Notes under the pieces: model-generated | Told to the model about the DNA's origin: nothing | What the model saw: the letters and a program-made list of their open reading frames with translations, nothing else | The model's database searches: none | Shown here: piece after piece, positions 46,933 through 55,626 of the stretch | How the letters are laid out: every line of letters starts with the position of its first letter | Position numbering within the stretch: position 1 is the first letter of the stretch | Position numbers and translations under genes: made by a program | DNA from: Yinghuangia soli | GTDB lineage: Bacteria > Actinomycetota > Actinomycetes > Streptomycetales > Streptomycetaceae | Direction of reading: 5' to 3' | Length of the DNA: 64,000 nucleotides | NCBI RefSeq assembly: GCF_021502675.1 | Contig: NZ_JAKFHA010000007.1 | Location: 116,351-180,350 of the forward strand

Positions 46933-47729
46933 GCGGCGCCGTCCTCGACGGGCTTGCCGCCGTCCGCCGCGGCGCTGCCGCCGGTGGTGCCTTCGGTGCC
47001 GTTCTCGGTGCCGTTCGCAGCCGCGGCCTTGCCCTTGCGGCGCTGCTCGCGCGGCGGCGCGGGCTCGTCGCGCAGCTTGACGAGGAGTTCGGTGACCGCG
47101 TCCATGATGCGGTCGGTGGCGCCGCGCAGGACCTCGGCGGTCATCTCGCGGCCGCGGAACTCGTCGAGGTCGACCGGCGGTCCGGCGAGCACCTTGATCT
47201 TCTTGCGGGGCAGCAGCTTCGGGCGCTTGCCGTACGGCGGGAGGATGTCCTGCGCGCCCCACTGCGCGACCGGGATGACCGGGGCGCCGGTGCTGAGCGC
47301 GATGCGCGCCGCGCCGGTCTTGCCCGGCATCGGCCACATGGCCTTGTCGCGGGTGATCGTGCCCTCGGGGTAGACCGCCACGCAGTCGCCGCGTTCCACC
47401 GCCTCCACGGCCGCCCTGAAGGCCAGCGCGGCGTCCGCGGAGTCGCGGTACACGGGGATCTGGCCGGCGCCCTTGATGATGCGCCCGACGACGGGGATCT
47501 TGAACAGCGAGGACTTGGCCAGGAAGTGCGCCTCACGGCCCGAGTCGTACTGGAAATGCGCGTACGTCAGAGGATCGACGTAACTGATGTGGTTGACCGC
47601 GGTGACGAAACCGCCCTCGGCCGGGATGTGCTCCATGCCGCGCCATTCCCGCTTCGTGAACAGCAGGAGAAGGGGTTTGACCACCACGACCACGACGCGG
47701 TACCAGAAGCCGATCCTTCTGCGGGCCAT
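46929..47729 (-). CDS. plsC: 1-acyl-glycerol-3-phosphate acyltransferase (PlsC family)
   Basis: Membrane acyltransferase of phospholipid synthesis. 266 residues. It has an N-terminal hydrophobic segment (YRVVVVVVKPLLLLF), the HX4D motif NHISYVDPL near residue 45, the acceptor-binding motif VAVYPEGTITRD near residue 117, and a charged low-complexity C-terminus rich in Gly, Asn and Ala. The ATG at 47729 follows GGAGG at 9 nt. Coupled to gpsA by an ATGA overlap. Acyl donor and exact step (G3P or lyso-PA) are not decided by sequence. Confidence 0.9.
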   Translation of the reverse strand: MARRRIGFWYRVVVVVVKPLLLLFTKREWRGMEHIPAEGGFVTAVNHISYVDPLTYAHFQYDSGREAHFLAKSSLFKIPVVGRIIKGAGQIPVYRDSADAALAFRAAVEAVERGDCVAVYPEGTITRDKAMWPMPGKTGAARIALSTGAPVIPVAQWGAQDILPPYGKRPKLLPRKKIKVLAGPPVDLDEFRGREMTAEVLRGATDRIMDAVTELLVKLRDEPAPPREQRRKGKAAAANGTENGTEGTTGGSAAADGGKPVEDGAA

Positions 47730-48002
47730 CAGTAGCGAGCCTCCTGAGTCGTGTTGCGCCGTGTCCCTGCTCACACAATCGGCGCCCGGGCTGAGCGGAT
47801 GCCGATTATGTACAAGGGAACACCATGGTGTGATCTCACCCGGGCGATACCCCCGGGCCCCGGTCGACCTCCGTAGTTTCCCGTGTGAATCGTCGCAATG
47901 TCGAGAAAGGCGCTCGTCCACCGGACCGGCGCACTCCGGATCACTGCCGGTGGGCGGCCCCGGGCAGGCGCCGCCGGAGCGCGGAAAGGGCAGGGAACGG
48001 CA

Positions 48003-48701
48003 ATGCGGGAACCCCGTGTGATCCCCGGCCTCGCGGCCCGGCCCGGACTTCCCGTCGTCCCGCCCGCAGCGCGCCGCTGGCAGCTGGTCGTCCCGGTGAA
48101 GCCGCTGCCGCTGGCGAAGAGCCGGCTGGCGCCGGCCACCGGCGAGCACCGCGGAGAGCTCGCGCTCGCCTTCGCGGTCGACACCGTGAGCGCGGCGCTC
48201 GCCTGCTCCCGGGTGGACGGCGTGCTCGTGGTCACCGACGATGCGGCGGTCCGCGCCGCGGTGCGGGCCGCGGGTGCGGAGACCGTCGGCGATGTGGGCG
48301 GCGGCCTCAACCGGGCGCTGGAGCACGGCGCGGTGCATGCCGCGCGGCGCCGCCCCGGTGCCGGGATCGCCGCGCTGTCCGCCGACCTGCCGGCCCTGCG
48401 CCCCGAGGAGTTGGACCGGGTGCTGGCCGAAGCGGGCGCCCACCGCCGGGCGTTCCTCGCCGATGCGGCGGGCATCGGCACGACCCTCCTGGCCGCCGCG
48501 CCGGGCATCGCGCTGGCCCCGGGCTTCGGGGGCGCCTCGCGCGCCCGGCACCGCGCTTCGGGGGCGTATGAACTCGGGCCGGCCGACGTCGACTCGGTAC
48601 GCCGCGACGTGGACACTGGTGCGGACCTGGCCCGGGCGGTCGAACTGGGCGTGGGTCCGCGCACCTGGGCGGTCCTGCCGCTGCTGACCGCAGGCTGCTG
48701 A
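48003..48701 (+). CDS. cofC: 2-phospho-L-lactate guanylyltransferase CofC
   Basis: Activates phospholactate or phosphoenolpyruvate with GTP in coenzyme F420 synthesis. 232 residues from ATG 48003, preceded by AAAGGGCAGGG. Landmarks are VPVKPLPLAKSRLAP, FAVDTVSAALAC, VLVVTDDAAV, LSADLPALRPEEL and APGFGGASRARHRASGA. Conserved in this position beside plsC and gpsA in Streptomyces. A longer in-frame start at 47898 is possible but lacks a ribosome binding site and conserved sequence. Divergent from plsC. Confidence 0.9.
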   Translation: MREPRVIPGLAARPGLPVVPPAARRWQLVVPVKPLPLAKSRLAPATGEHRGELALAFAVDTVSAALACSRVDGVLVVTDDAAVRAAVRAAGAETVGDVGGGLNRALEHGAVHAARRRPGAGIAALSADLPALRPEELDRVLAEAGAHRRAFLADAAGIGTTLLAAAPGIALAPGFGGASRARHRASGAYELGPADVDSVRRDVDTGADLARAVELGVGPRTWAVLPLLTAGC

Positions 48702-48729
48702 GCGCCGGCGGCCGCCGCGGGCCGAGGAC

Positions 48730-48761
48730 GCTGCGGGGGCGCTGCGGGGGCGCTGCGGGGC
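48730..48761. repeat. Three 11-bp tandem repeats GCTGCGGGGGC
   Basis: Head-to-tail copies at 48730, 48741 and 48752 (the last one G shorter), between cofC and the small OB-like gene. Confidence 0.75.
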
Positions 48762-48794
48762 GGGTCTGCAGCCTGCGGCGGCTACGCTCGGGGC

Positions 48795-49013
48795 ATGCAG
48801 GGAACCGTGCACACTTTCGACGCCGCGACGCGCTCCGGCACCGTGCTGCTCGACGACGGCACCGCGCTGGCCTATCCCGCTTCGGCGTTCGACGCGTCGG
48901 GGCTGCGGCTGCTGCGTCCGGGCCAACGCGTACGCCTCAAGGTCGAGGGCGAAGGACCGGAACGGGCCGCGGTCTTCCTGACCATCGCCACACTCTCCGA
49001 CCCGTTCGTGTGA
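48795..49013 (+). CDS. Small cold-shock/OB-fold-like protein
   Basis: A 72-residue protein, MQGTVHTFDAATRSGTVLLD, then DDGTALAYPASAFDASGLR, LLRPGQRVRLKVEGEGPERA and FLTIATLSDPF. The pattern GTV...G.VLLDDG and the GQRVRLKVE strand resemble a cold-shock domain, but the RNP motifs KGFGFI and VFVHF are absent. It is therefore a diverged OB fold. It is conserved near cofC and hupS in Streptomyces. RNA binding is unproven. Confidence 0.8.
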   Translation: MQGTVHTFDAATRSGTVLLDDGTALAYPASAFDASGLRLLRPGQRVRLKVEGEGPERAAVFLTIATLSDPFV

Positions 49014-49882
49014 ACACCCGTACGGCCTAAGCCTGCTCGGCGGCACCGGGACCGAACAGGCCCTGGCACGGGGAAAATCAGCGCGTGGACAACCGAAGTC
49101 GCCGCCTAGGCCGGTGGATCGGCGCCGCGCAGGGCGAACTCCGGTGCAGATACGGGAAACCGGCGGGTTCCGACGCCAGTTCCCTTGCCCCCGCGCAGGG
49201 TTCATTCCGACTGCGCGGGCCCTGCGCCGTACGAAAGAGCACCCGTACGGCCGCAACGCGCCTGAGGGGCCTGGCGGCCCCGCACGGCCCTGTGCGGCAC
49301 CGCATGTGCGCCAGCAGACCATATCCGCCCGCACCGGGGCTCGTACGGCCGCTCCAGACCGGGAAATCGGCTCCCGGACCGGTGCGCGGCCCGGCCGGGC
49401 CGCGAACGCGCGGGTCCCGCACCGTGTCTCCGCGGAGCGCAAGCTTCACTCCTGCCGGGGCCCACGAACACCCATGTGGCGCAACCGGAGTAAGCCGTCG
49501 ATCGGTGAACCCCTCGGTACCGGACCGGATCCGCGGGCCGGTCGAGCGACGAGCCGCACTGCGGGCCACCGGGTCCCGGTCGGGGTCTCGCGGTCGCCCC
49601 GGGTGGGCCGGAACCGCCTGCCGCGGCCGCCGCGGCCCCTGTGGCGGGCGTGGCGGGCGGCGGCGTGCCCTCGGCTTCCCGCAGGCCTGAAGCGGGAGTT
49701 CTCCCCCTCCCGGGCCGGAACGCGCGACGGGCCGGACCCTCGGGGAGGGTCCGGCCCGTCGCGCTTTGCCGCAGTTCCGGCTCGGGTCCGGTCCGTGCTT
49801 CGGACCGTCGCCGGGGACCGATGGGGATCCCGGTGCTGCAGGACCTCGGGTCGGGATCCGCGTCGGCTTTGGCGCGGTGGTG
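49014..49882. other. Large region without a convincing gene before hupS
   Basis: The 869 bp contain open frames on both strands, but none has a family match, ribosome binding site or typical composition. Visible structure: GA(A/G)CACCC motifs followed by (G/A)TACGGCC or a variant at 49012, 49237 and 49466, about 227 nt apart; GGGAAA-type motifs near 49071, 49156 and 49361; and the hupS terminator at 49722-49764. It may be decayed or encode an untranslated RNA. Confidence 0.45.
49722..49764. terminator. Long hairpin downstream of hupS
   Basis: A perfect 19-bp stem (49722-49740 with 49746-49764) with a CGGGG loop, the longest uninterrupted GC stem in the window, about 120 nt after the hupS stop. 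Confidence 0.9.
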
Positions 49883-50494
49883 TTACTTGGCGGCGCGCTT
49901 GGTCGCCGTCTTCTTGGCCGTGGTCTTCTTCGCCACGGTCTTCTTGGCGGCGGGCTTCGCCGCGACCTTCTTGGCGGTGGCCGTGGCCTTCTTCGCCGGC
50001 GTCGCCTTCTTCGCGGCGGCCGTCTTGCGGGTCGCGGCCGGCTTGGCGGCAGCAGCCGTCTTGCGGGTCGCGGCCGGCTTCGCGGCGGCAGCCGTCGTCT
50101 TCTTCGCGGCAGCCGCGCGGGTGGTGGCCTTCGCCGCGGTCTTGCGGGCCGGCTTGGCGCTGCTGGGACGCGGGGTCGGGCTGGCCTTGGCGGCCGCGCT
50201 GCCCGACTTCGGCATCTTCTTGGTGCCCGAGGTCAGGTCCTTGAAGCCCTGGCCGGGACGGAAGCGCGGGATCGCGGTCTTCTTGACCCGGACGCGCTCA
50301 CCGGTCTGCGGGTTGCGTGCGTAGCGGGCGGCGCGCTCGACCTTCTCGAACGAGCCGAACCCCGTGATGGACACGCGGTCTCCGCCCGCGACCGCGCGGA
50401 TGATGGCGTCGAGGACGGCGTCCACCGCGTCTGCGGCGGCCGCACGGCCACCCAGTCGGTCCTGGACCGCCTCGACAAGCTGAGCCTTGTTCAC
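49883..50494 (-). CDS. hupS: HU-family nucleoid protein with Lys/Ala tail (HupS)
   Basis: Histone-like DNA-binding protein; HupS of Streptomyces compacts spore nucleoids. 203 residues. HU domain 1-93: MNKAQLVEAVQDRLGG, VSITGFGSFEKVERAARYAR, NPQTGERVRVKKTAIPRFRP. From 100 onward the tail is Lys/Ala/Thr/Pro-rich and repetitive; KPAATRKTAAAA occurs twice, then KKATPAKKAT and so on, resembling eukaryotic linker histone tails. GTG 50494 has GAAGGGGAAG upstream. The tail DNA is repetitive but in frame. Confidence 0.95.
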   Translation of the reverse strand: MNKAQLVEAVQDRLGGRAAAADAVDAVLDAIIRAVAGGDRVSITGFGSFEKVERAARYARNPQTGERVRVKKTAIPRFRPGQGFKDLTSGTKKMPKSGSAAAKASPTPRPSSAKPARKTAAKATTRAAAAKKTTAAAAKPAATRKTAAAAKPAATRKTAAAKKATPAKKATATAKKVAAKPAAKKTVAKKTTAKKTATKRAAK

Positions 50495-50572
50495 GTCTTC
50501 CCCTTCGAAAACCGATGCCGTATCAGATAGTCCGGCATTGGGCACGCTAAGCGCCCAATTGTGCTGAAGCAA

Positions 50573-50890
50573 TTACCGAACGGACGAATCACCCTTGTGT
50601 CGCAACGGATTACAGATCTCGGCGGTGTCCGCGGCTCCCGCGGCATCCTCGTCGAGCTCCTCCATGAGCTTGGTCAGACGCCGTGCGGCGTCCGCCAGAT
50701 CGTGCTTTGCGGCATCGGTGACGACCAGGAGGCGGCGTACCAGCGCCACTTTCGCGCCGTCCGGTATGTCGAGCTTACGCACCCGTGCATGCGCCTCCTT
50801 CAACCGGGTGGCGAGTTCGGCGTATAGCCCGACTTCGTCAGGGCTGTCTGGATGCTGTGCTTGCTCCACACCGTGATTGTGACAGCTCAT
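50573..50890 (-). CDS. Small helical protein of unknown function upstream of hupS
   Basis: A 105-residue protein: MSCHNHGVEQAQHPDSPDEV, then an amphipathic helical region (LYAELATRLKEAHARVRKLD; VRRLLVVTDAAKHDLADAAR; RLTKLMEELDEDAAG) and a polar C-terminus. Histidine and cysteine in MSCHNH could bind metal, but this is speculative. ATG 50890. Conserved beside hupS in Streptomyces as far as I recall. No family assigned. Confidence 0.7.
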   Translation of the reverse strand: MSCHNHGVEQAQHPDSPDEVGLYAELATRLKEAHARVRKLDIPDGAKVALVRRLLVVTDAAKHDLADAARRLTKLMEELDEDAAGAADTAEICNPLRHKGDSSVR

Positions 50891-50949
50891 CCGACAATGA
50901 GCCTGTTGAGCCGGATCGGGGGAACCCTCTTGCCCCGTCCGGGAAAAGC

Positions 50950-51054
50950 CGGAAGCGGGGGGGGGGGGGGGGGGTCCGCCGCCGCCCGCACGCACCGGGG
51001 GCGCCAACCCGGGGGGGCCCGCCGGGGGTGGGCGGCCCCCCCCCCCCGCTTCCG
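50950..51054. repeat. Inverted repeat with G18 and C12 homopolymers
   Basis: CGGAAGC followed by 18 G (50957-50974) pairs with 12 C (51036-51047) followed by GCTTCCG (51048-51054). The 60-nt loop is itself GC-rich with G7 and C3 runs. It lies beyond the leuD stop. The uneven run lengths suggest slippage or a sequencing or assembly artefact, but the flanking 7-bp arms are exact. Confidence 0.85.
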
Positions 51055-51174
51055 CAAGGCAGTTGGCCTACCTCCGGGTTGCTCCCGCAGTGGCCGGATT
51101 TTGCGTGCCGGAAGGCCCGCCCGGCAGGGCTCGGACCTGCCCGAAGACCCGTCCGGAGAGCCGCTCGAAGGGGC

Positions 51175-51768
51175 TCAGACGCTCTGCGTGCGGGGCAGCC
51201 AGGACGGCCGGCCGGCCTCGAACGCGGTGACGTCTTCCTCGTGCCGCAGGGTCAGTCCGATGTCGTCCAGACCCTCCAGCAGCCGCCAGCGGGTGTAGTC
51301 GTCGATCTCGAAGTCGGCGACCACATCGCCCGCTCGGACCTGCCGCTCGACCAGGTCGACGGTGACCTCGACGGCCGGGTCGGCCTCGGTCAGCGCCCAC
51401 AGGGCGTCCACGGTCTCCTGCGGGAGGACGACCGTCAGCAGGCCGCCCTTCAGCGAGTTGCCGCGGAAGATGTCCGCGAAGCGCGAGGAGATGACGGCCT
51501 TGAAGCCGTAGTTCTGCAGCGCCCAGACGGCGTGCTCGCGGGACGAGCCGGTGCCGAAGTCCGGTCCGGCGACCAGGACCGAGGCGCCCTGCCGGGCCGG
51601 CTCGTTGAAGACGAACTCCGGGTCCTTGCGCCAGGCCTCGAACAGCCCGTCCTCGAAGCCGGTCTTGGTGACCTTCTTGAGCCAGTGCGCCGGGATGATC
51701 TGGTCGGTGTCGACATTGCTGCGGCGCAGCGGGATGGCCGTACCGGTGTGCGTGGTGAACGGTTCCAT
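51175..51768 (-). CDS. leuD: 3-isopropylmalate dehydratase small subunit
   Basis: Swivelling subunit of isopropylmalate isomerase in leucine synthesis. 197 residues. It has [63 protein letters not shown] and [16 protein letters not shown] 51768, five bases after the leuC stop, so a single transcript. All conserved loops are intact. Confidence 0.97.
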   Translation of the reverse strand: MEPFTTHTGTAIPLRRSNVDTDQIIPAHWLKKVTKTGFEDGLFEAWRKDPEFVFNEPARQGASVLVAGPDFGTGSSREHAVWALQNYGFKAVISSRFADIFRGNSLKGGLLTVVLPQETVDALWALTEADPAVEVTVDLVERQVRAGDVVADFEIDDYTRWRLLEGLDDIGLTLRHEEDVTAFEAGRPSWLPRTQSV

Positions 51769-51773
51769 GGCGA

Positions 51774-53195
51774 TCAGACTCCTGCGGGCACGGCGGCGTC
51801 GAGGTCGGCGGGGGCGGCCAGGTGGCCCAGGACCGCCGTGGCGGCGGCCACCTGGGGCGAGACGAGGTGGGTGCGCCCGCCCTTGCCCTGCCGGCCTTCG
51901 AAGTTGCGGTTGGACGTCGAGGCGCTGCGCTCGCCCGGGGCCAGCTGGTCCGGGTTCATGCCCAGGCACATCGAGCAGCCCGCGTAACGCCATTCGGCGC
52001 CGGCGTCGGTGAACACCTTGTCCAGGCCTTCGCTGACGGCCTCGATGGAGACCCGGACCGAGCCCGGGACGACCAGCATGCGCACGCCGTCGGCGACCTT
52101 GCGGCCGCGCAGGATGTCGGCGACCGCACGCAGGTCCTCCATGCGGCCGTTCGTGCACGAGCCGATGAAGACGGTGTCGACCTTGATGTCGCGCAGCGGC
52201 TGGCCGGCGGTCAGGCCCATGTACTCCAGGGCCTTTTCGGCGGCGTTGCGCTCGGACGGGTCGGCGAACGAGGCCGGGTCCGGCACCTTCGCGGAGAGCG
52301 GCGCGCCCTGGCCCGGGTTGGTGCCCCAGGTGACGAACGGCGTGAGCTCGGCGGCCTCGATGACCACCTCGTGGTCGAACGCGGCGTCCTCGTCGGTCTT
52401 CAGCGAGGACCAGTACTCGACCGCGGCGTCCCAGTCGGCGCCCTGGGGCGCGTGGTCGCGGCCCTTCAGGTACGCGAACGTCGTGTCGTCCGGGGCGATC
52501 ATGCCGGCCCGGGCGCCCGCCTCGATGGACATGTTGCAGACGGTCATCCGGCCCTCCATCGAGAGGTTCCGGATCGCTTCGCCGCGGTACTCGATGACGT
52601 AGCCCTGGCCGCCGCCGGTGCCGATCTTGGCGATGACGGCGAGGATCAGGTCCTTGGCCGTGACCGCGGCGGGCAGTTCGCCGTTGACCGTGATCGCCAT
52701 GGTCTTGAACGGCGCCAGGGGCAGCGTCTGGGTGGCCAGCACGTGCTCGACCTGGCTGGTGCCGATGCCGAACGCCAGCGCGCCGAACGCGCCGTGCGTC
52801 GAGGTGTGGCTGTCGCCGCACACCACGGTCATGCCGGGCTGGGTCAGGCCCAACTGCGGTCCGACGACGTGCACGACGCCCTGCTCGACGTCGCCGAGCG
52901 AGTGGATGCGCACGCCGAACTCCGCGGCGTTGCGCCGCAGGGTCTCCAGCTGCACACGGGACACCGGGTCCGCGATGGGCTTGTCGATGTCGAGGGTGGG
53001 GGTGTTGTGGTCCTCGGTCGCGATCGTGAGATCGGTCCGGCGGACCGGGCGGCCGGCCTGGCGGAGGCCGTCGAAGGCCTGCGGGCTGGTCACCTCGTGC
53101 AGCAGGTGCAGGTCGATGTAGAGCAGGTCGGGCTCACCTTCAGCACGACGCACGACGTGTGCGTCCCAGACCTTCTCTGCGAGTGTCCGTCCCAT
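51774..53195 (-). CDS. leuC: 3-isopropylmalate dehydratase large subunit
   Basis: Iron-sulfur subunit of isopropylmalate isomerase. 473 residues. It has [20 protein letters not shown], the [16 protein letters not shown] segment, [21 protein letters not shown], and the cluster cysteines in [13 protein letters not shown] and [10 protein letters not shown], with [20 protein letters not shown] at the C-terminal side. ATG 53195 is preceded by GGAGGGAC. Divergent from ndgR, which regulates it in S. coelicolor. Confidence 0.97.
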   Translation of the reverse strand: MGRTLAEKVWDAHVVRRAEGEPDLLYIDLHLLHEVTSPQAFDGLRQAGRPVRRTDLTIATEDHNTPTLDIDKPIADPVSRVQLETLRRNAAEFGVRIHSLGDVEQGVVHVVGPQLGLTQPGMTVVCGDSHTSTHGAFGALAFGIGTSQVEHVLATQTLPLAPFKTMAITVNGELPAAVTAKDLILAVIAKIGTGGGQGYVIEYRGEAIRNLSMEGRMTVCNMSIEAGARAGMIAPDDTTFAYLKGRDHAPQGADWDAAVEYWSSLKTDEDAAFDHEVVIEAAELTPFVTWGTNPGQGAPLSAKVPDPASFADPSERNAAEKALEYMGLTAGQPLRDIKVDTVFIGSCTNGRMEDLRAVADILRGRKVADGVRMLVVPGSVRVSIEAVSEGLDKVFTDAGAEWRYAGCSMCLGMNPDQLAPGERSASTSNRNFEGRQGKGGRTHLVSPQVAAATAVLGHLAAPADLDAAVPAGV

Positions 53196-53311
53196 CGCTG
53201 TCCCTCCGGTCGGCGTCGTTGCCGACTTTCCTGTGTCGTATTCCGCGGGAGCTCTGCGCGCTGCCCACCCGCAGCACCTGGCCCCGCGGTTCGAACTCTG
53301 CCACCAAGACC

Positions 53312-53353
53312 GTCCGATACGGACTTGCGTCTCGTCATCTGAGACGGCAATAT
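53312..53353. promoter_or_regulatory. Candidate NdgR operator and ndgR promoter
   Basis: Two inverted repeats lie between leuC and ndgR: GTCCG-ATA-CGGAC (53312-53324) and CGTCTC-n7-GAGACG (53328-53346). A promoter TTGCGT (53325-53330), 17 nt, CAATAT (53348-53353) overlaps them and would start transcription at about the A of the ndgR ATG (53360). IclR-type regulators bind such palindromes in their own divergent promoters. Confidence 0.55.
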
Positions 53354-53359
53354 CAGAGC

Positions 53360-54085
53360 ATGGACAACTCTAGCGGAGTCGGCGTGCTCGACAAGGCCGC
53401 TGTCGTGCTGGCCGCGCTCGAAGCGGGGCCCGCGACGCTGGCGGGGCTTGTCGCCACGACCGGACTGGCCCGACCCACTGCCCACCGCCTCGCCGTGGCG
53501 CTGGAACACCACCGCCTGGTGGCCCGCGACATGCAGGGGCGCTTCGTCCTCGGACCGCGCCTGGCCGAGCTCGCCGCGGCCGCGGGCGAGGACCGCCTGC
53601 TGGCCGCCGCGCACCCGGTCCTCGCGCATCTGCGCGACGTCACCGGCGAGAGCGCGCAGCTCTACCGCCGCCAGGGCGACATGCGCGTCTGCGTGGCGGC
53701 CGCCGAGCGCCTCTCCGGCCTCCGGGACACCGTGCCGGTGGGCAGCACGCTGCCCATGAAGGCCGGCTCGGCCGCCCAGTGCCTGCTGGCCTGGGAGGAG
53801 CCCGAGCGGCTGCACCGCGGCCTGCAGGGCGCCCGGTTCACCGCCACCACGCTGTCCGGCGTGCGCCGGCGCGGCTGGGCGCAGAGCATCGGCGAGCGCG
53901 AGCCGGGCGTGGCCTCGGTCTCCGCGGCGGTCCGCGGCCCGAGCAACCGCGTGGTGGCCGCGGTGTCCGTCTCCGGGCCGATCGAGCGCCTGACCCGGCA
54001 CCCGGGCCGCCTGCACGCGCAGGCCGTCATGGAAGCCGCGGCCAAGCTGTCCGACGCGCTGCGCAAGGCGCAGGTCGACGTCTGA
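53360..54085 (+). CDS. ndgR: IclR-family regulator NdgR
   Basis: Regulator of branched-chain amino acid synthesis, quorum and antibiotic phenotypes in Streptomyces. 241 residues. The N-terminal winged helix-turn-helix contains [20 protein letters not shown] and [18 protein letters not shown]. The C-terminal effector domain contains [20 protein letters not shown] and [13 protein letters not shown]. The ATG at 53360 has no ribosome binding site, and the promoter -10 is at 53348-53353, so the mRNA is probably leaderless. Divergent from leuCD. Confidence 0.93.
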   Translation: MDNSSGVGVLDKAAVVLAALEAGPATLAGLVATTGLARPTAHRLAVALEHHRLVARDMQGRFVLGPRLAELAAAAGEDRLLAAAHPVLAHLRDVTGESAQLYRRQGDMRVCVAAAERLSGLRDTVPVGSTLPMKAGSAAQCLLAWEEPERLHRGLQGARFTATTLSGVRRRGWAQSIGEREPGVASVSAAVRGPSNRVVAAVSVSGPIERLTRHPGRLHAQAVMEAAAKLSDALRKAQVDV

Positions 54086-54093
54086 GAACGCCA

Positions 54094-54127
54094 CCGGCGC
54101 GCGTCCTCCGCGGAGGGCGCGCGCCGG
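54094..54127. terminator. Terminator after ndgR
   Basis: A 17-bp stem with one G-T pair (54094-54110 with 54111-54127), nearly loopless as written, between convergent genes. Confidence 0.75.
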
Positions 54128-54162
54128 GTAACGAGATGGTCACGTAGCGGTCAAGTGACCGC

Positions 54163-54714
54163 TCAGCCGCCGGGGCGGAAGGTCTTCCAGCCGTCGCCCC
54201 ACTGCTCGTCGGCAGCCTCCGGCGCGGACTTCGCGGGCGGCTTGGCGGCGCCCTTGCGGACCGGCTTCGCGGGCCGCTCGCCGGCCGGGCGGCGGGCCGC
54301 CGGAATGCTCTTCGCCGCGTCCTTCGCGGGCTTGCGCGACTCGCCTGCGGCGGCCGGCGCCGGCTTGTTCACGACCGGGTTCCCGACCGGCGCGGTGGGC
54401 AGCGGACTCGGCGCGGTCATGGGGTTGGGCGGGACCGCCGGAAGCGGTGCTTCCGCTCCGGCTCGGCCTTGTTCGATTCCGTGGACGAAGCTGTCGAGCC
54501 GGCTCCGCACGTCCTTCGGATCGCGCGACAAGCCCATGGGAAGACCGGGGACGAGCCCCGGTACGGCGTCGACGGCGGCACCCGGGACCAGATTCGCCTG
54601 CGGCATGCGCCGCGGCAGCCCCGTGTGGGTCATGCCCTCAACCACCGGCTCACGCGAGGCCTGCGCCGCGCGCCGCCTGTTGTCGTCCACCGAACCCCCA
54701 TCTCGGTCCGCCAT
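54163..54714 (-). CDS. Orphan CvnA-tail-like protein
   Basis: A 183-residue protein without a recognisable globular domain. Residues about 35-105 carry THTGLPRRMPQANLVPG and LSRDPKDVRSRLDSFVHG then IEQGRAG. These match in order the extreme C-terminus of the CvnA kinase-like protein (GLPRRVPRANLVPGG and LSRTPDDVRGRLTNFRRGIQ), encoded 2 kb away. The rest is Pro/Ala/Lys-rich, ending QWGDGWKTFRPGG. Starts GTG 54690 and ATG 54732 or 54744 are also possible. It is separated from cvnD by a strong terminator, so it has its own promoter. It may be a remnant of a second kinase gene or a stand-alone adaptor using the same motif. Confidence 0.7.
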   Translation of the reverse strand: MADRDGGSVDDNRRRAAQASREPVVEGMTHTGLPRRMPQANLVPGAAVDAVPGLVPGLPMGLSRDPKDVRSRLDSFVHGIEQGRAGAEAPLPAVPPNPMTAPSPLPTAPVGNPVVNKPAPAAAGESRKPAKDAAKSIPAARRPAGERPAKPVRKGAAKPPAKSAPEAADEQWGDGWKTFRPGG

Positions 54715-55032
54715 GCCCGCGGCCGCGCCCATGATCGGCCGCATCTCGATTGGGCAACGGAATCTGTCGACCCGACAGTAGCAACGCCCGGGTTCGCATG
54801 GGGGTTCCGGGGTCGGCCACCGCGGACGTTGTCACCAAGCTGTGAAACTTGTCCCTCTGACAACATCCCGGCGCCGCCCGGACGAGACCCGGAACGGCGT
54901 GCGCAGCAGGCCCAGCGGCCGGGAATTCCACCGCAAATGCCGTCGGCGGAACGGTCCGGACACCCCGGAAAGCCCAGAAAACGGAAATCGGGCGGACTCC
55001 GGAGAGTCCGCCCGATCCACTGTCTCCGCCGA
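54715..55032. other. Region between cvnD and the CvnA-tail-like gene
   Basis: The 318 bp contain the conservon terminator (54987-55016) and about 200 bp of relatively AT-richer DNA (54740-54960) that should hold the promoter of the tail-like gene. No gene is seen. Confidence 0.45.
54987..55016 (-). terminator. Terminator of the cvnABCD operon
   Basis: A perfect 12-bp stem (54987-54998 with 55005-55016) and 6-nt loop. Reading on the minus strand it is followed by TTTCCGTTTTC, a rare U-rich tail for this genome. Confidence 0.9.
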
Positions 55033-55626
55033 TTACCGCAGGCGGGCCATCAGCGCGTGCTCGACGAGCGTGATGAGCGTCGACTTGGCCGATTCGCGGC
55101 GCCGCGCGTCGCAGCTGACGATCGGCGTCTCGGGACCGATCTGCAGCGCCTCGCGGACGTCGTCCGCGTGGTGCGTCTGCACACCGTCCCAGCAGTTCAG
55201 CGCGATGATGAACGGCAATCCGCTGTTCTCGAAGTAATCGATAGCGGGGAAGCAGTCCGCCAGGCGCCGCGTGTCCACGATGACCACCGCGCCGATGGCG
55301 CCGCGCACCAGGTCGTCCCACATGAACCAGAACCGGTGCTGACCCGGCGTACCGAACAGGTACAGGATCAGGTCCTCGTCCAAGGTGATACGGCCGAAGT
55401 CCATCGCGACCGTCGTGGTCCCCTTGTCGGGGGTTGCCGCGATGTCGTCGATGCCCTGGCTCGCGGAGGTCATGACCGCCTCCGTGCGCAGCGGGGCGAT
55501 CTCGGAGACCGCTCCCACCAGCGTCGTCTTGCCCACGCCGAAGCCGCCGGCGACGACGATCTTCGCGGAGGTCGTGGAGGACCGCGGCGCCGGGACCGGT
55601 CCCGGGCTAGAGCTTGCGAAGTCCAC
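55033..55626 (-). CDS. cvnD: CvnD, small GTPase of the conservon
   Basis: A 197-residue Ras-like/MglA-related GTPase. It has KIVVAGGFGVGKTTLVGAVS (P-loop GGFGVGKTT), a threonine switch in DKGTTTVAMDFGRI, YLFGTPGQHRFWFMWDDL (G3, GTPGQ), and a guanine-specificity region FIIALNCWDG. With CvnB and CvnC it forms a membrane-associated complex on CvnA that resembles G-protein signalling. The GTG at 55626 lies inside cvnC (20-nt overlap), so translation is coupled. Last gene of the operon. Confidence 0.94.
   Translation of the reverse strand: MDFASSSPGPVPAPRSSTTSAKIVVAGGFGVGKTTLVGAVSEIAPLRTEAVMTSASQGIDDIAATPDKGTTTVAMDFGRITLDEDLILYLFGTPGQHRFWFMWDDLVRGAIGAVVIVDTRRLADCFPAIDYFENSGLPFIIALNCWDGVQTHHADDVREALQIGPETPIVSCDARRRESAKSTLITLVEHALMARLR

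Noticed and set aside
49085-49690. Open frame of about 200 codons before hupS
   Set aside because: Arg/Pro/Gly-rich, no ribosome binding site, no family resemblance, and comparable frames exist on both strands.
53196-53340. Leucine-rich leader peptide attenuator before leuC
   Set aside because: The minus-strand open frame here has few leucine codons and no terminator/antiterminator pair.
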